Positions 36,381-45,505 of a stretch of 50,369 nucleotides of DNA are shown piece by piece. Below the pieces are notes generated by a model, which had not been told where the DNA came from, ran no database searches, and saw only the letters and a program-made list of their open reading frames with translations. Both the position numbers and the translations under genes were made by a program. Where the stretch lies: assembly GCA_022509165.1 (NCBI GenBank), contig JAFLTT010000014.1:1-50369 (forward strand). Direction: 5' to 3'. Every line of letters starts with the position of its first letter. The stretch's first letter is position 1. Origin of the DNA: Muribaculaceae bacterium. Its GTDB lineage: Bacteria > Bacteroidota > Bacteroidia > Bacteroidales > Muribaculaceae.

Positions 36381-37070
36381 TTGAGGAAGTATGCAGTGAT
36401 AGTGGCCGGAGGCAGTGGGAGCCGGATGGGTGGTGGAATACCAAAGCAATTCCGTAACCTGTGCCGACGTCCCGTACTGTGGTGGAGCATGAAGGCTTTT
36501 CATGATGAAGACCCCGAAACTCAACTGATACTGGTATTGCCGGAAGAATTCATTGGACAATGGAAAGATTTCTTCTCTTCACTGCCTGCCACTGAAAGAT
36601 TCGAGCACTGTACTGTGGCCGGAGGCAAGACCCGTGGAGAATCTGTGAAAAAAGGCCTGGAAATGGTTAACGACCCTGATTCTTTAGTTGCAGTACACGA
36701 TGGAGCCCGACCTCTTGTCTCACCCGATATTATTGCCCGGGGATGGGAAGAAATGTCAAGGAAATTTGCAGCGATACCGGTAATACCGGTTGTAGATTCC
36801 TTGCGTCTAATCACCAAAGGCGGCAGCATAAGTGTAGACCGAAGTGAATATGTGGCAGTACAGACACCACAAGTCTTTCACACTGCACGTCTTAAGGAGG
36901 CTTATAAATCGGCAAGTGATAGAAACTTTACCGACGATGCCGCGGTGATGGAGCATGCAGGATACGAGATAGCGCTTTTCGAGGGTAATCCCGACAATAT
37001 AAAAATCACTGATCCAAAAGATATGGCCATAGCCGAGGTGCTGATGAATAAGTGCAAAACTGATGCCTGA
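36381..37070 (+). CDS. ispD: 2-C-methyl-D-erythritol 4-phosphate cytidylyltransferase
   Basis: A 229-residue enzyme of the non-mevalonate isoprenoid pathway that joins CTP to methylerythritol phosphate. Motifs are VIVAGGSGSRMGGGIPKQF, HDGARPLV and DDAAVMEHAGY. The start codon is unusual: the conserved N-terminus begins at TTG (36381), and an in-frame TAA lies two codons upstream, so no ATG is available. A copy of the composite repeat ends just before it. The recG ATG overlaps its 3' end by eight bases. Confidence 0.93.
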   Translation: MRKYAVIVAGGSGSRMGGGIPKQFRNLCRRPVLWWSMKAFHDEDPETQLILVLPEEFIGQWKDFFSSLPATERFEHCTVAGGKTRGESVKKGLEMVNDPDSLVAVHDGARPLVSPDIIARGWEEMSRKFAAIPVIPVVDSLRLITKGGSISVDRSEYVAVQTPQVFHTARLKEAYKSASDRNFTDDAAVMEHAGYEIALFEGNPDNIKITDPKDMAIAEVLMNKCKTDA

Positions 37071-39219
37071 TTTCTTAGATTCAGACATAAAATACCTCAA
37101 AGGAGTGGGCGAGGCCCGTGCCAAGACCCTCGCAAAAGAAATAGGGGTCGCGAATTTTCGCGACCTCCTTTACTATTTTCCCTTCCGGCATGTAGACAGA
37201 AGTCGGTTTTATTCTATCGCAGAACTTCATGGCGAGGATCTTCCGGCACTTCAGATAAAGGGAAGTTTCATCAGTTTTTCCACTGAAGGAGAAGGTGCAA
37301 AAAAGAGATTGGTGGGAATATTCACTGATGGTCAGAAACTTATTGAGACTGTGTGGTTCAACAATATTAAATATTTTTCCTCCCAGTATCGTCCCGGAGT
37401 GGAGTATGTGCTTTTCGGTAAACCCACAATCTACCGTCAGGCTTATACCATCAATCATCCTGAAGTGGAATTGTATGACCCCGCAAAGCCTCCTACCGGC
37501 TTCAGAGGTGTATACACTATCACAGAGCCGCTGAGAAAGAAAGGTTTCAGTGTCCTCACGCTTCGGAGGATGGTGAAAGAGGTATTGAGCCTTCCCGGTT
37601 TCAACACAGTGGAGGAGACCTTGCCTGATGAAGTGGTGAAAAGATATCATCTTATGCCTTTAAAGGAGGCTTTGGTCAATATGCATTTCCCACAAAATCA
37701 TGAAGGGCTTCAGCGCGCCATCGAGAGATTCAAATTTGAGGAACTTTATTACATCGAGATGAATATCTTGCGATTCTCTATGGAAAGAGGCGCAAGGATC
37801 AAAGGCTATACATTTACAAAGATAGGGCCAAAGTTCAATACCTTCTATCAGGAGGCGCTTCCATTCGAACTCACAGGAGCTCAGAAAAGAGTGCTGAAAG
37901 AAATTTGGCGTGACATGAAGACAGGTCGGCAGATGAACCGGCTTCTACAGGGCGATGTAGGCTCGGGGAAAACCATGGTGGCCTTCCTCACGGCCCTGAT
38001 GGCAATCGACAACGGATATCAGGCAGCAATAATGGCGCCCACCGAGATTCTCGCTACCCAACATTACGAAACTATAAGAAAATGGGGAGCACAATGCGGA
38101 GTTTCAGTAGCCCTGCTCACGGGGAGTACGCGCAAAGCAATGAGGCGTGACATTCATGAGGCACTGGAAGATGGCAACCTTAATCTTATTATCGGCACCC
38201 ATGCCTTGCTGGAGGATAATGTGAAATTCCGAAACCTCGGTACAGTTGTTATAGATGAGCAGCACCGGTTCGGAGTGGCTCAACGTGCAAGGATGTGGAT
38301 GAAGGGTCATACTGCTCCGCATGTACTGGTGATGACAGCCACTCCTATACCCCGTACACTTGCTATGACTGTATACGGCGACCTGGATGTGTCGGTGATA
38401 GATGAGCTCCCTCCCGGAAGAACACCGGTAACTACTCTGGTGAGGTACAACAAATCGAGAGTTGAGGTAGATAACCTTATTTTCAGTCAGTTGCGTCAGG
38501 GACGCCAGATTTATATAGTCTATCCCCTTATACAGGAGAATGAGAAACTTGACCTTAAGAGTCTGGAAGAGGGATATCAGCGCACATGCGACACTTTTGT
38601 AGGGTATAAGGTTTGCTATGTGCACGGAAAGATGAGGCCTGAAGAAAAAGAGAGACAGATGGATCTCTTTGTGAGAGGTGAGGCAAACATAATGGTGGCC
38701 ACAACGGTTATAGAAGTGGGGGTGAATGTGCCCAACGCCACTGTAATGGTGATAGAAAATGCCGAAAGATTCGGACTCTCTCAGTTGCATCAGCTGAGAG
38801 GTCGAGTAGGCCGTGGCGCCGACAGAAGTTATTGCATACTGATGGGAAAGGAAACATCAGGTGCCGACACTAAGAAACGTCTGGCTATTATGGCTCAGAC
38901 CACCGATGGTTTCCTTATCTCGGAAGAGGACATGAAACTACGCGGACCGGGCGATATGGAGGGAACCATGCAGAGCGGTATGCCGTTCAGTCTGAGGGTA
39001 GCTAATCTGGCCCGCGACGGTCAGATTCTTTCCATAGCACGAGGAGCCGTCTTATCAGTACTGGCAGGCACCACTCCTTTAAGGGCTGAAGGTGCCGCAC
39101 CGCCATCCGCGAGCAATTCCACACCTCCCATTATATTGAGTGAAAAAGAAATAAAGATGACTCGTCGCGAACTCGCACTTAGGTTTCCAAGAAGCGTTGA
39201 CTGGTCGCTCATTTCTTAA
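37063..39219 (+). CDS. recG: ATP-dependent DNA helicase RecG
   Basis: A 718-residue helicase that remodels stalled replication forks and branched DNA. The N-terminal wedge region is followed by LLQGDVGSGKTMVAF (Walker A), VIDEQHRFGV (motif II), TATPIPRTL (motif III), and the C-terminal lobe with VATTVIEVGVNVPNATVMVIENAERFGLSQLHQLRGRVGRG. Near the C-terminus there is a short Pro/Ala/Ser insert (LRAEGAAPPSASNSTPP). It overlaps ispD and precedes a DEAD-box helicase gene by 21 bases. Confidence 0.96.
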   Translation: MPDFLDSDIKYLKGVGEARAKTLAKEIGVANFRDLLYYFPFRHVDRSRFYSIAELHGEDLPALQIKGSFISFSTEGEGAKKRLVGIFTDGQKLIETVWFNNIKYFSSQYRPGVEYVLFGKPTIYRQAYTINHPEVELYDPAKPPTGFRGVYTITEPLRKKGFSVLTLRRMVKEVLSLPGFNTVEETLPDEVVKRYHLMPLKEALVNMHFPQNHEGLQRAIERFKFEELYYIEMNILRFSMERGARIKGYTFTKIGPKFNTFYQEALPFELTGAQKRVLKEIWRDMKTGRQMNRLLQGDVGSGKTMVAFLTALMAIDNGYQAAIMAPTEILATQHYETIRKWGAQCGVSVALLTGSTRKAMRRDIHEALEDGNLNLIIGTHALLEDNVKFRNLGTVVIDEQHRFGVAQRARMWMKGHTAPHVLVMTATPIPRTLAMTVYGDLDVSVIDELPPGRTPVTTLVRYNKSRVEVDNLIFSQLRQGRQIYIVYPLIQENEKLDLKSLEEGYQRTCDTFVGYKVCYVHGKMRPEEKERQMDLFVRGEANIMVATTVIEVGVNVPNATVMVIENAERFGLSQLHQLRGRVGRGADRSYCILMGKETSGADTKKRLAIMAQTTDGFLISEEDMKLRGPGDMEGTMQSGMPFSLRVANLARDGQILSIARGAVLSVLAGTTPLRAEGAAPPSASNSTPPIILSEKEIKMTRRELALRFPRSVDWSLIS

Positions 39220-39240
39220 GATTCTTAAGATACTGAAGAT

Positions 39241-40581
39241 ATGAAGGAGAAAGAGATTTTAGAGGGAGTGAAGACCCGGCTCGGCATAGAGCAGCTCAAT
39301 GCCATGCAGCAGGAGATGATGAAGAGAGCCACCGACGGACAGGACATAATGCTTTTGTCGCCCACTGGAAGTGGCAAGACATTGGCTTTCACGCTTCCTG
39401 TGCTCAAGCTCATGAAGCCTTCCACCGGAAGGATACAATGCGTGGTGATAGCGCCTTCGCGCGAACTCGTGATACAGATAGCTTCAGTAATGCGAGAGGC
39501 CGGCAAGATATTCCGCGTTGTAGCCCTTTATGGAGGCCATAAGGTTGAGGATGAAGTCAATAGTCTTAAAGTCACTCCCGATATTGTGGTCGCAACCCCG
39601 GGCCGTCTGCTCGACCATTCAGTGCGGCATAATCTCGAACTTCTACCGGTAAGGATGCTTGTGCTCGATGAGTTTGACAAGACTCTCGAACTCGGATTCG
39701 AAGAGGAGATGGGCAAACTTATGAAGCGGATGAAGAATGTGAGCCGTATTATTCTCACCTCGGCCACAAAGGCTGATACTTTGCCTGAGTTTCTGAATCT
39801 GGATAATCCTGTTATTGTAGACTATTCTTCGAAAACAGAGGAGGTGAGAGGCAGGATGAATGTAAGAAGAGTTGTGACTGATAGCAATGACAAACTGGAA
39901 GGTCTCCTGACTCTTCTCCATAATTTGAATGCCGGTAAGGCAAGTGCCGAGAAAGCTATGATCTTTGTCAACCATCGTGAAAGCGCGATGCGTGTGTATG
40001 AATTTCTAAGAAAAAATAAAGTGGCTGCAGTGCTTTATCACGGAGCTCTCGAACAGAGGGAACGTGAGACAGCCGTTGCACTTTTCAACAATGGAAGCCG
40101 TCCGATAATAGTGGCCACAGATCTTGCAGCCCGAGGCCTTGACATAGAGAAAGTGAAATCGGTAATCCACTATCATCAGCCTCTCACCGAGGAATCTTAT
40201 ATACATCGCAACGGTCGTACAGCGCGTGTGGAGGAGGAGGGCGATATCTATCTCCTTGTAGGACCCGATGAAGAGTTAAAGGAATTTGTAGCCTCCGACG
40301 GTGATTTTATCCTGGAAGGCAAACGAGAGGCCGACCTTTCTCAGAAATTCATGACGTTATATATCAGTGGAGGAAAGAGAGAGAAATTATCGAGAGGAGA
40401 TATCCTGGGATTCTTGGTGAAGGAATGTAATGTGCCGGCAGCAGATGTGGGAAAGATAGATGTGTTCGACCATTATTCACTTGTGGCTGTGAAGGAAGAT
40501 AAAGTGGCAGGAATTTTAAATGCAGCAGAAGATAAGAGACTTAAGGGCGAGAAGAGACGCATAAGTACCTTGACAAAATAA
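39241..40581 (+). CDS. DEAD-box-family RNA helicase with DEFD motif and DbpA-like C-terminal domain
   Basis: A 446-residue helicase with SPTGSGKTLAF (motif I), PGRLLDH (Ib), VLDEFDKTLELGF (motif II, DEFD in place of DEAD), TSATKAD (III) and HRNGRTAR (VI). The last 75 residues (LYISGGKREKLSRGDILGFLVKECNVPAADVGKIDVFDHYSLVAV) match the DbpA RNA-binding domain, which targets 23S rRNA in the DbpA family. A role in ribosome assembly is therefore likely. The -33 box of the PFOR promoter lies inside its last codons. Confidence 0.9.
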   Translation: MKEKEILEGVKTRLGIEQLNAMQQEMMKRATDGQDIMLLSPTGSGKTLAFTLPVLKLMKPSTGRIQCVVIAPSRELVIQIASVMREAGKIFRVVALYGGHKVEDEVNSLKVTPDIVVATPGRLLDHSVRHNLELLPVRMLVLDEFDKTLELGFEEEMGKLMKRMKNVSRIILTSATKADTLPEFLNLDNPVIVDYSSKTEEVRGRMNVRRVVTDSNDKLEGLLTLLHNLNAGKASAEKAMIFVNHRESAMRVYEFLRKNKVAAVLYHGALEQRERETAVALFNNGSRPIIVATDLAARGLDIEKVKSVIHYHQPLTEESYIHRNGRTARVEEEGDIYLLVGPDEELKEFVASDGDFILEGKREADLSQKFMTLYISGGKREKLSRGDILGFLVKECNVPAADVGKIDVFDHYSLVAVKEDKVAGILNAAEDKRLKGEKRRISTLTK

Positions 40582-40600
40582 ATGTTTTTACATAACTTTG
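40570..40600 (+). promoter_or_regulatory. Promoter of the PFOR gene
   Basis: TTG (40570-40572), a 20-base spacer and TAACTTTG (40593-40600) match the consensus exactly. The -33 element overlaps the end of the helicase gene. The leader of about 143 bases includes CCCTG and CAGGG (about 40618-40645), which could pair; no known riboswitch is recognised. Confidence 0.8.
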
Positions 40601-40750
40601 CAGTTTAAAGTATGTAACCCTGTTTTTCTTATGAGATTCAGGGCCCATAAATATGGAATTGACCTTTAAGCCTGTCTGATAAAAAGGAATAGGTGAGAAG
40701 GGACAAATTTTTCAGTAAATACTTAAACCCAAACAATAAATAACTAAACT

Positions 40751-43700
40751 ATGAGCAAAGCAAAGCAATTCCTGACTTGCGACGGCAATCAGGCAGCGGC
40801 GCATATCAGCTATATGTTTACGGAAGTAGCGGCTATCTACCCTATCACTCCGTCGAGCACCATGGCTGAATACGTCGACGACTGGGCGGCTGCCGGCAAG
40901 AAGAATATTTTCGGCGAGACAGTGAGCGTACAGGAGATGCAGAGTGAAGGTGGCGCTGCCGGTGCAGTACACGGTTCTCTGCAGGCCGGTGCCCTCACCA
41001 CTACTTATACAGCTTCTCAGGGTCTTCTTCTGATGATCCCGAATATGTATAAGATAGCCGGTGAACTTCTTCCTTGTGTATTCCACGTATCGGCCCGAAC
41101 CCTCGCATCTCATGCTTTGAGTATTTTTGGCGACCATCAGGATGTGATGTCAACACGCCAGACCGGTTTTGCCATGTTGTGTGAAGGCAGTGTACAGGAG
41201 GTGATGGATCTTGCAGCAGTGGCTCATCTTTCCACTCTTACAAGCCGTGTGCCCTTCCTCAACTTCTTCGATGGATTCCGTACAAGCCACGAAATTCAGA
41301 AAATTGAGGCTATTGAAAAAGAAGATATCGAAGGTCTGCTCGACCGTGAGGCATTAGCTGAATTCCGTAGCCGCGCACTGAATACCGAAAACCCGGTGGC
41401 AAGGGGTATGGCTGAAAACTCCGACGTTTTCTTCCAGCATCGTGAGGCTTGCAATCCTTATTATCTTGCAGTGCCCGAGGTGGTGGAGAAATATATGGAA
41501 GAGGTATCAAAAATCACCGGCCGTAAATATGGACTGTTCGACTATTATGGTGATCCCGAAGCCGACAGAGTAATCATTGCCATGGGTTCGGTGACTGAAT
41601 GTATTCGTGAAACTATCGATTATCTCCGTGCAAAAGGTGAAAAGGTCGGTTTGGTAAGCGTGCATCTGTACCGTCCCTTCTCAGCCAAGCATTTCCTCGC
41701 AGCAGTGCCCAAGACTGCAAAGAGAATCGCTGTACTCGACCGTACAAAAGAGCCTGGTGCAGTGGATGAACCTCTCTGCCTCGATGTGAAGACTTGCTAC
41801 TATGGAGTGGAAGGTGCTCCCGAAGTGGTGGGAGGACGCTACGGCCTCGCTTCTAAAGACACTACTCCGGCTCAGATAGTATCTGTATATGAAAACCTTG
41901 CACTTCCGCAGCCTAAGGATCATTTCACAGTAGGAATTGAAGATGACGTTACATTCCTTTCATTGCCTCTCCTGCCCGAGATAGCCCTTGGCGGCAAGGG
42001 TATGTTCCAGGCTAAGTTCTATGGCCTTGGTGCCGACGGTACTGTAGGTGCCAACAAAAACTCAGTGAAGATTATCGGTGATAACACCGACAAATATTGC
42101 CAGGCATATTTCTCTTACGATTCTAAGAAATCGGGTGGCTACACTTGTTCTCACCTCCGTTTCGGTGATGAGCCTATCCGTAGTACCTATCTGGTGAATA
42201 CTCCCAACTTTGTGGCTTGTCATGTTCAGGCTTACCTGAAGATGTATGATGTATGCCGTGGTCTCCAGCCAAACGGTACCTTCCTTCTCAACACAATCTG
42301 GGAAGGAGAGGAATTGGCAAAGAACCTCCCGAATAAGGTGAAGCGTCTTTTTGCTAAGAACAACATCACCGTCTATTACATGGACGCCTCCAAGATAGCA
42401 CAGGAAATAGGTCTTGGTAACAGAACCAACACTATACTCCAGAGTGCATTCTTCCGTATCACCGAAGTGATTCCGGTAGAATTGGCTGTTGAGCAGATGA
42501 AGAAATTTATCGTGAAGAGCTACGGCAAGAAGGGAGAGAACATTGTAAACATGAACTATGCTGCCGTAGACCGCGGTAACGAGTATAAGAAACTTGAGGT
42601 AGACCCGGCTTGGGCCAATCTGCCGGATGATGAAGAAAAGAAGAGCGATGCTCCGGAATTCATCACAAATGTGGTATTCCCCATCAATGCTCAGGATGGA
42701 GATCTTCTGCCTGTGTCAAGTTTCAAGGATATGCCCGACGGTACCTGGCATCAGGGCACCGCTGCTTATGAAAAGCGTGGTGTGGCCGCATTCGTACCCG
42801 AATGGCTTCCTGAAAACTGTATCCAGTGTAACAAATGTGCATATGTATGTCCTCACGCAGCTATCCGTCCGTTCGTGCTTGATGCACAGGAAATGGCCAA
42901 TGCTCCGTTTGGCGACGACCATGCATTACCCGCTATCGGCAAATCATTCGCCGGAATGAAGTTTGTACAGCAAGTAGACGTACTCGACTGTCTCGGTTGC
43001 GGCAACTGTGTTGACGTTTGCCCGGGCAAGAAGGGAGAAAAGGCTCTCGTGATGAAACATGAAGAGAGTCAGCTCGCAGAACAGAAGAATTGGGATTACT
43101 GCGTAGAGAAAGTGGCTACCAAGCAGAAACTTGTAGATGTAAAGGCCAATGTGAAAAACAGCCAGTTTGCTACTCCGCTGTTTGAATTCTCCGGTGCCTG
43201 CTCAGGTTGCGGTGAAACTCCATACGTGAAACTTATCACCCAACTTTATGGCGATCACGAAATAGTGGCAAATGCCACAGGATGTAGCTCTATCTATTCC
43301 GGTTCTGTACCCTCTACTCCTTACACCAAGGATGAAAATGGTCACGGACCCGCTTGGGCTAACTCACTTTTCGAAGATTTCTGTGAATTCGGTATGGGTA
43401 TGCATGTGGCTTACGAGAAACTGCGTGAGCGCCTTGTTGACCTCTGCCATAAGATTGAGGAATGTACAAACTGTTCGGCAGACGTGAAGGCTGCTGCAGC
43501 TGCATGGCTCGAAGTGAAGGAAGATGGCGACAAGAGCCGCGAGGCCGGTCAGAAGTTCCTCGAAGAGGCTAAGAAATGCGGATGCGATCTTTGCAAGAAG
43601 GTAATCGAACTTGGCAATTATCTCACAAAGAGGAGCCAATGGATTATCGGTGGTGACGGAGCAAGCTATGATATTGGCTACGGAGGTCTCGACCATGTGA

Positions 43701-44332
43701 TTGCTTCCGGTAAGAATGTTAATATCCTTGTACTCGACACTGAGGTATATTCCAATACCGGTGGTCAGTCTTCAAAATCTACTCCTATAGCTGCTATAGC
43801 CAAGTTCGCTGCAGCCGGTAAGAGAATCCGTAAGAAAGACCTCGGACTTATGGCTACCACTTATGGATACGTATATGTAGCCCAAGTAGCAATGGGAGCA
43901 GACAATGCCCAGACCTTGAAAGCTCTCCGTGAAGCAGAGGCTTATGATGGTCCGTCACTTGTAATTGCTTACTCACCCTGTATCGCACACGGTCTGAAAG
44001 CAGGCATGGGTCGTTCACAGGAAGAAGAAAAGAAGGCTGTAGAATGTGGATACTGGCACCTATGGCGTTACAATCCTGACAATGAGCTCAGCGGAACAAA
44101 TCCGTTCACACTCGATAGCAAGGAACCCGACTGGAGCAAGTTTAAGGATTATCTGAAAGGTGAGGTGCGTTTCGCATCGCTCTTCAAGATGCAGCCGGAA
44201 GCAGCAGAAGAACTCTTCTCTGCCGCTGAAGCAAATGCTAAATGGCGTTATAATACCTACAAACGTCTTTCACAGCAGAACTGGGGAGTGGATCCTGAAC
44301 TCACAGAGAAAGATCTCCGCGGACAGGAATAA
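40751..44332 (+). CDS. nifJ: Pyruvate:ferredoxin (flavodoxin) oxidoreductase
   Basis: A 1193-residue single-chain PFOR, the usual length. It converts pyruvate and CoA to acetyl-CoA and CO2 and reduces ferredoxin. The N-terminal pyrimidine-binding domain contains AAIYPITPSSTMAEYVD. Two ferredoxin clusters follow (CIQCNKCAYVCPHAAI and CLGCGNCVDVCPGKK). The TPP domain has FSGACSGCGETPYVK and GGDGASYDIGYGGLDH, then VYSNTGGQSSKSTP. It is a single-gene unit with its own promoter and terminator. Its product, reduced ferredoxin, is a candidate donor for the truncated complex I encoded upstream. Confidence 0.98.
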   Translation: MSKAKQFLTCDGNQAAAHISYMFTEVAAIYPITPSSTMAEYVDDWAAAGKKNIFGETVSVQEMQSEGGAAGAVHGSLQAGALTTTYTASQGLLLMIPNMYKIAGELLPCVFHVSARTLASHALSIFGDHQDVMSTRQTGFAMLCEGSVQEVMDLAAVAHLSTLTSRVPFLNFFDGFRTSHEIQKIEAIEKEDIEGLLDREALAEFRSRALNTENPVARGMAENSDVFFQHREACNPYYLAVPEVVEKYMEEVSKITGRKYGLFDYYGDPEADRVIIAMGSVTECIRETIDYLRAKGEKVGLVSVHLYRPFSAKHFLAAVPKTAKRIAVLDRTKEPGAVDEPLCLDVKTCYYGVEGAPEVVGGRYGLASKDTTPAQIVSVYENLALPQPKDHFTVGIEDDVTFLSLPLLPEIALGGKGMFQAKFYGLGADGTVGANKNSVKIIGDNTDKYCQAYFSYDSKKSGGYTCSHLRFGDEPIRSTYLVNTPNFVACHVQAYLKMYDVCRGLQPNGTFLLNTIWEGEELAKNLPNKVKRLFAKNNITVYYMDASKIAQEIGLGNRTNTILQSAFFRITEVIPVELAVEQMKKFIVKSYGKKGENIVNMNYAAVDRGNEYKKLEVDPAWANLPDDEEKKSDAPEFITNVVFPINAQDGDLLPVSSFKDMPDGTWHQGTAAYEKRGVAAFVPEWLPENCIQCNKCAYVCPHAAIRPFVLDAQEMANAPFGDDHALPAIGKSFAGMKFVQQVDVLDCLGCGNCVDVCPGKKGEKALVMKHEESQLAEQKNWDYCVEKVATKQKLVDVKANVKNSQFATPLFEFSGACSGCGETPYVKLITQLYGDHEIVANATGCSSIYSGSVPSTPYTKDENGHGPAWANSLFEDFCEFGMGMHVAYEKLRERLVDLCHKIEECTNCSADVKAAAAAWLEVKEDGDKSREAGQKFLEEAKKCGCDLCKKVIELGNYLTKRSQWIIGGDGASYDIGYGGLDHVIASGKNVNILVLDTEVYSNTGGQSSKSTPIAAIAKFAAAGKRIRKKDLGLMATTYGYVYVAQVAMGADNAQTLKALREAEAYDGPSLVIAYSPCIAHGLKAGMGRSQEEEKKAVECGYWHLWRYNPDNELSGTNPFTLDSKEPDWSKFKDYLKGEVRFASLFKMQPEAAEELFSAAEANAKWRYNTYKRLSQQNWGVDPELTEKDLRGQE

Positions 44333-44355
44333 ATTCCTCCTATAACTAAATAACA

Positions 44356-44392
44356 AGGGCACGTTGAATTTTCAGCGTGCCCTCGTTTTATT
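44356..44392 (+). terminator. Intrinsic terminator of the PFOR gene
   Basis: A 12-bp stem (44356-44367 with 44372-44383, one wobble) with an ATTT loop is followed by CGTTTTATTT. Confidence 0.88.
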
Positions 44393-44441
44393 TAGAAACT
44401 TATAATAAGATACCTGAGATGAGATATTTGCAATTGGACTA

Positions 44442-45362
44442 TTAGATATTTTGCAATTGGTCTAAGGAAAGGCCGGTGAATTTAGATATCTCAGCTAAAG
44501 AAACTCCACTTTGTTTCATGGTCTTTGCCACGGCCATCAAAGCCTCGTTTTTGCCTTCTTCGCGGCCTAAAGCTTTGCCTTCCTCGCGGCCTAAAACTTT
44601 GCCTTCCTCGCGACCTTCATAATGGCCGTTGTACCAGGCACTGTCTACCACGTCTTCAAGCGAAAGCATGGTGTCAATATATTTTTCATATGCTCTTCTC
44701 TCTTCCAAAGGAAGAGTACAGATTCTTAACTCTTCAGCTGCTTCCTTCAGACCCGGTGCATCGGCATTTTCCGGTAAACGGCTGTTGCGTAGAAAATACA
44801 TCCATTGTTCCAGCGGTGTCACCGCATATCTGTCAAAATCATTCACTTTCAGAATGTAATATTCTGGGAAAATCTCACTTAATTTATTTACCTTGAATTT
44901 TTCCTTCAAAAGAGGTGACAATTGTAATAGGTCATGATTATGTACACCTCTGAATTCTGTAGTGCCGTGATAGATATAATCAGTTCCTTCTCCGAGTTTG
45001 AAGTACACAATATTTATACTATAAACTTTTGTTACCTTATCGTAGCTTTGACCTTTTTGGAGGTAATCATTTATAATTTTGGAAGTACCGAAGAGCATAC
45101 GGTGGAAATAAGAATTTTCAGTTTCATTCTGAACCTCAATGATAATTTTTTTCCCATCGGCATCTTCGGCAAGAATATCCACCCTATTAGATTTATTCTC
45201 TTCATCTTCCTTGTTTCCCTCACTTTCCAAAATACGGTCAATCTTAATGGATTGGCCCAAAAGAGAAGAAAGGAACCCATTTAAAATAGTGTGATCGGCC
45301 TTATGTCTCAGAAGTCGTTTGATGGCCCAGTCAAAACGCACGAGATCCTTATTGTCGCACAT
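44442..45362 (-). CDS. Rpn-type PD-(D/E)XK nuclease / putative transposase
   Basis: A 306-residue protein of the family that includes Rpn recombination-promoting nucleases. The core reads NRVDILAEDADGKKIIIEVQNE, which gives the Asp, Glu-X-Gln catalytic pattern of this PD-(D/E)XK group; FHRMLFGTSKIINDYLQKGQSYDKVTKVYSINIVYF follows. The C-terminal third holds three in-frame GREEGKxL repeats. These genes are frequent and variable in Bacteroidota and may act in recombination or phage defence. No terminal inverted repeats or target duplications are visible. It has its own promoter. Confidence 0.85.
   Translation of the reverse strand: MCDNKDLVRFDWAIKRLLRHKADHTILNGFLSSLLGQSIKIDRILESEGNKEDEENKSNRVDILAEDADGKKIIIEVQNETENSYFHRMLFGTSKIINDYLQKGQSYDKVTKVYSINIVYFKLGEGTDYIYHGTTEFRGVHNHDLLQLSPLLKEKFKVNKLSEIFPEYYILKVNDFDRYAVTPLEQWMYFLRNSRLPENADAPGLKEAAEELRICTLPLEERRAYEKYIDTMLSLEDVVDSAWYNGHYEGREEGKVLGREEGKALGREEGKNEALMAVAKTMKQSGVSLAEISKFTGLSLDQLQNI
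44551..44617 (-). repeat. Three tandem 24-base units inside the Rpn-type gene
   Basis: Units begin at 44551, 44575 and 44599 (plus coordinates) and encode GREEGKAL-like octapeptides on the minus strand. The period is a multiple of three, so gain or loss of a unit keeps the frame and changes only the length of a charged linker. Confidence 0.85.
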
Positions 45363-45377
45363 ATGAAATAATTTTCA

Positions 45378-45408
45378 CAAATATAGTTTAAGAGGAGTAA
45401 AAAAACAA
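45378..45408 (-). promoter_or_regulatory. Promoter of the Rpn-type gene
   Basis: On the minus strand TTG (45408-45406), a 20-base spacer and TATATTTG (45385-45378) match the consensus exactly. The TTG lies directly after the susD terminator stem and the spacer includes that terminator's T run. Confidence 0.78.
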
Positions 45409-45434
45409 GAAGGGCAGCCACTCGACTGCCCTTC
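45399..45434 (-). terminator. Intrinsic terminator of the susC-susD operon
   Basis: On the minus strand a 9-bp stem (45434-45426 with 45417-45409) with an 8-base loop is followed by TTGTTTTTTT. It lies about 70 bases after the SusD stop codon. Confidence 0.88.
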
Positions 45435-45505
45435 AGATTTTGTATTAGAAATAATTAATCTATTATTTTGTCAGATACATTTTTTAGATTAATGTATTTC
45501 TTGGA

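Noticed and set aside
44551..44617. 24-base repeats as a CRISPR array
   Set aside because: They are head-to-tail without spacers and lie in frame inside a coding region.
44442..45362. Rpn-type gene as part of an intact insertion sequence
   Set aside because: I saw no terminal inverted repeats or target-site duplication around it; its promoter and neighbours look like an ordinary gene.
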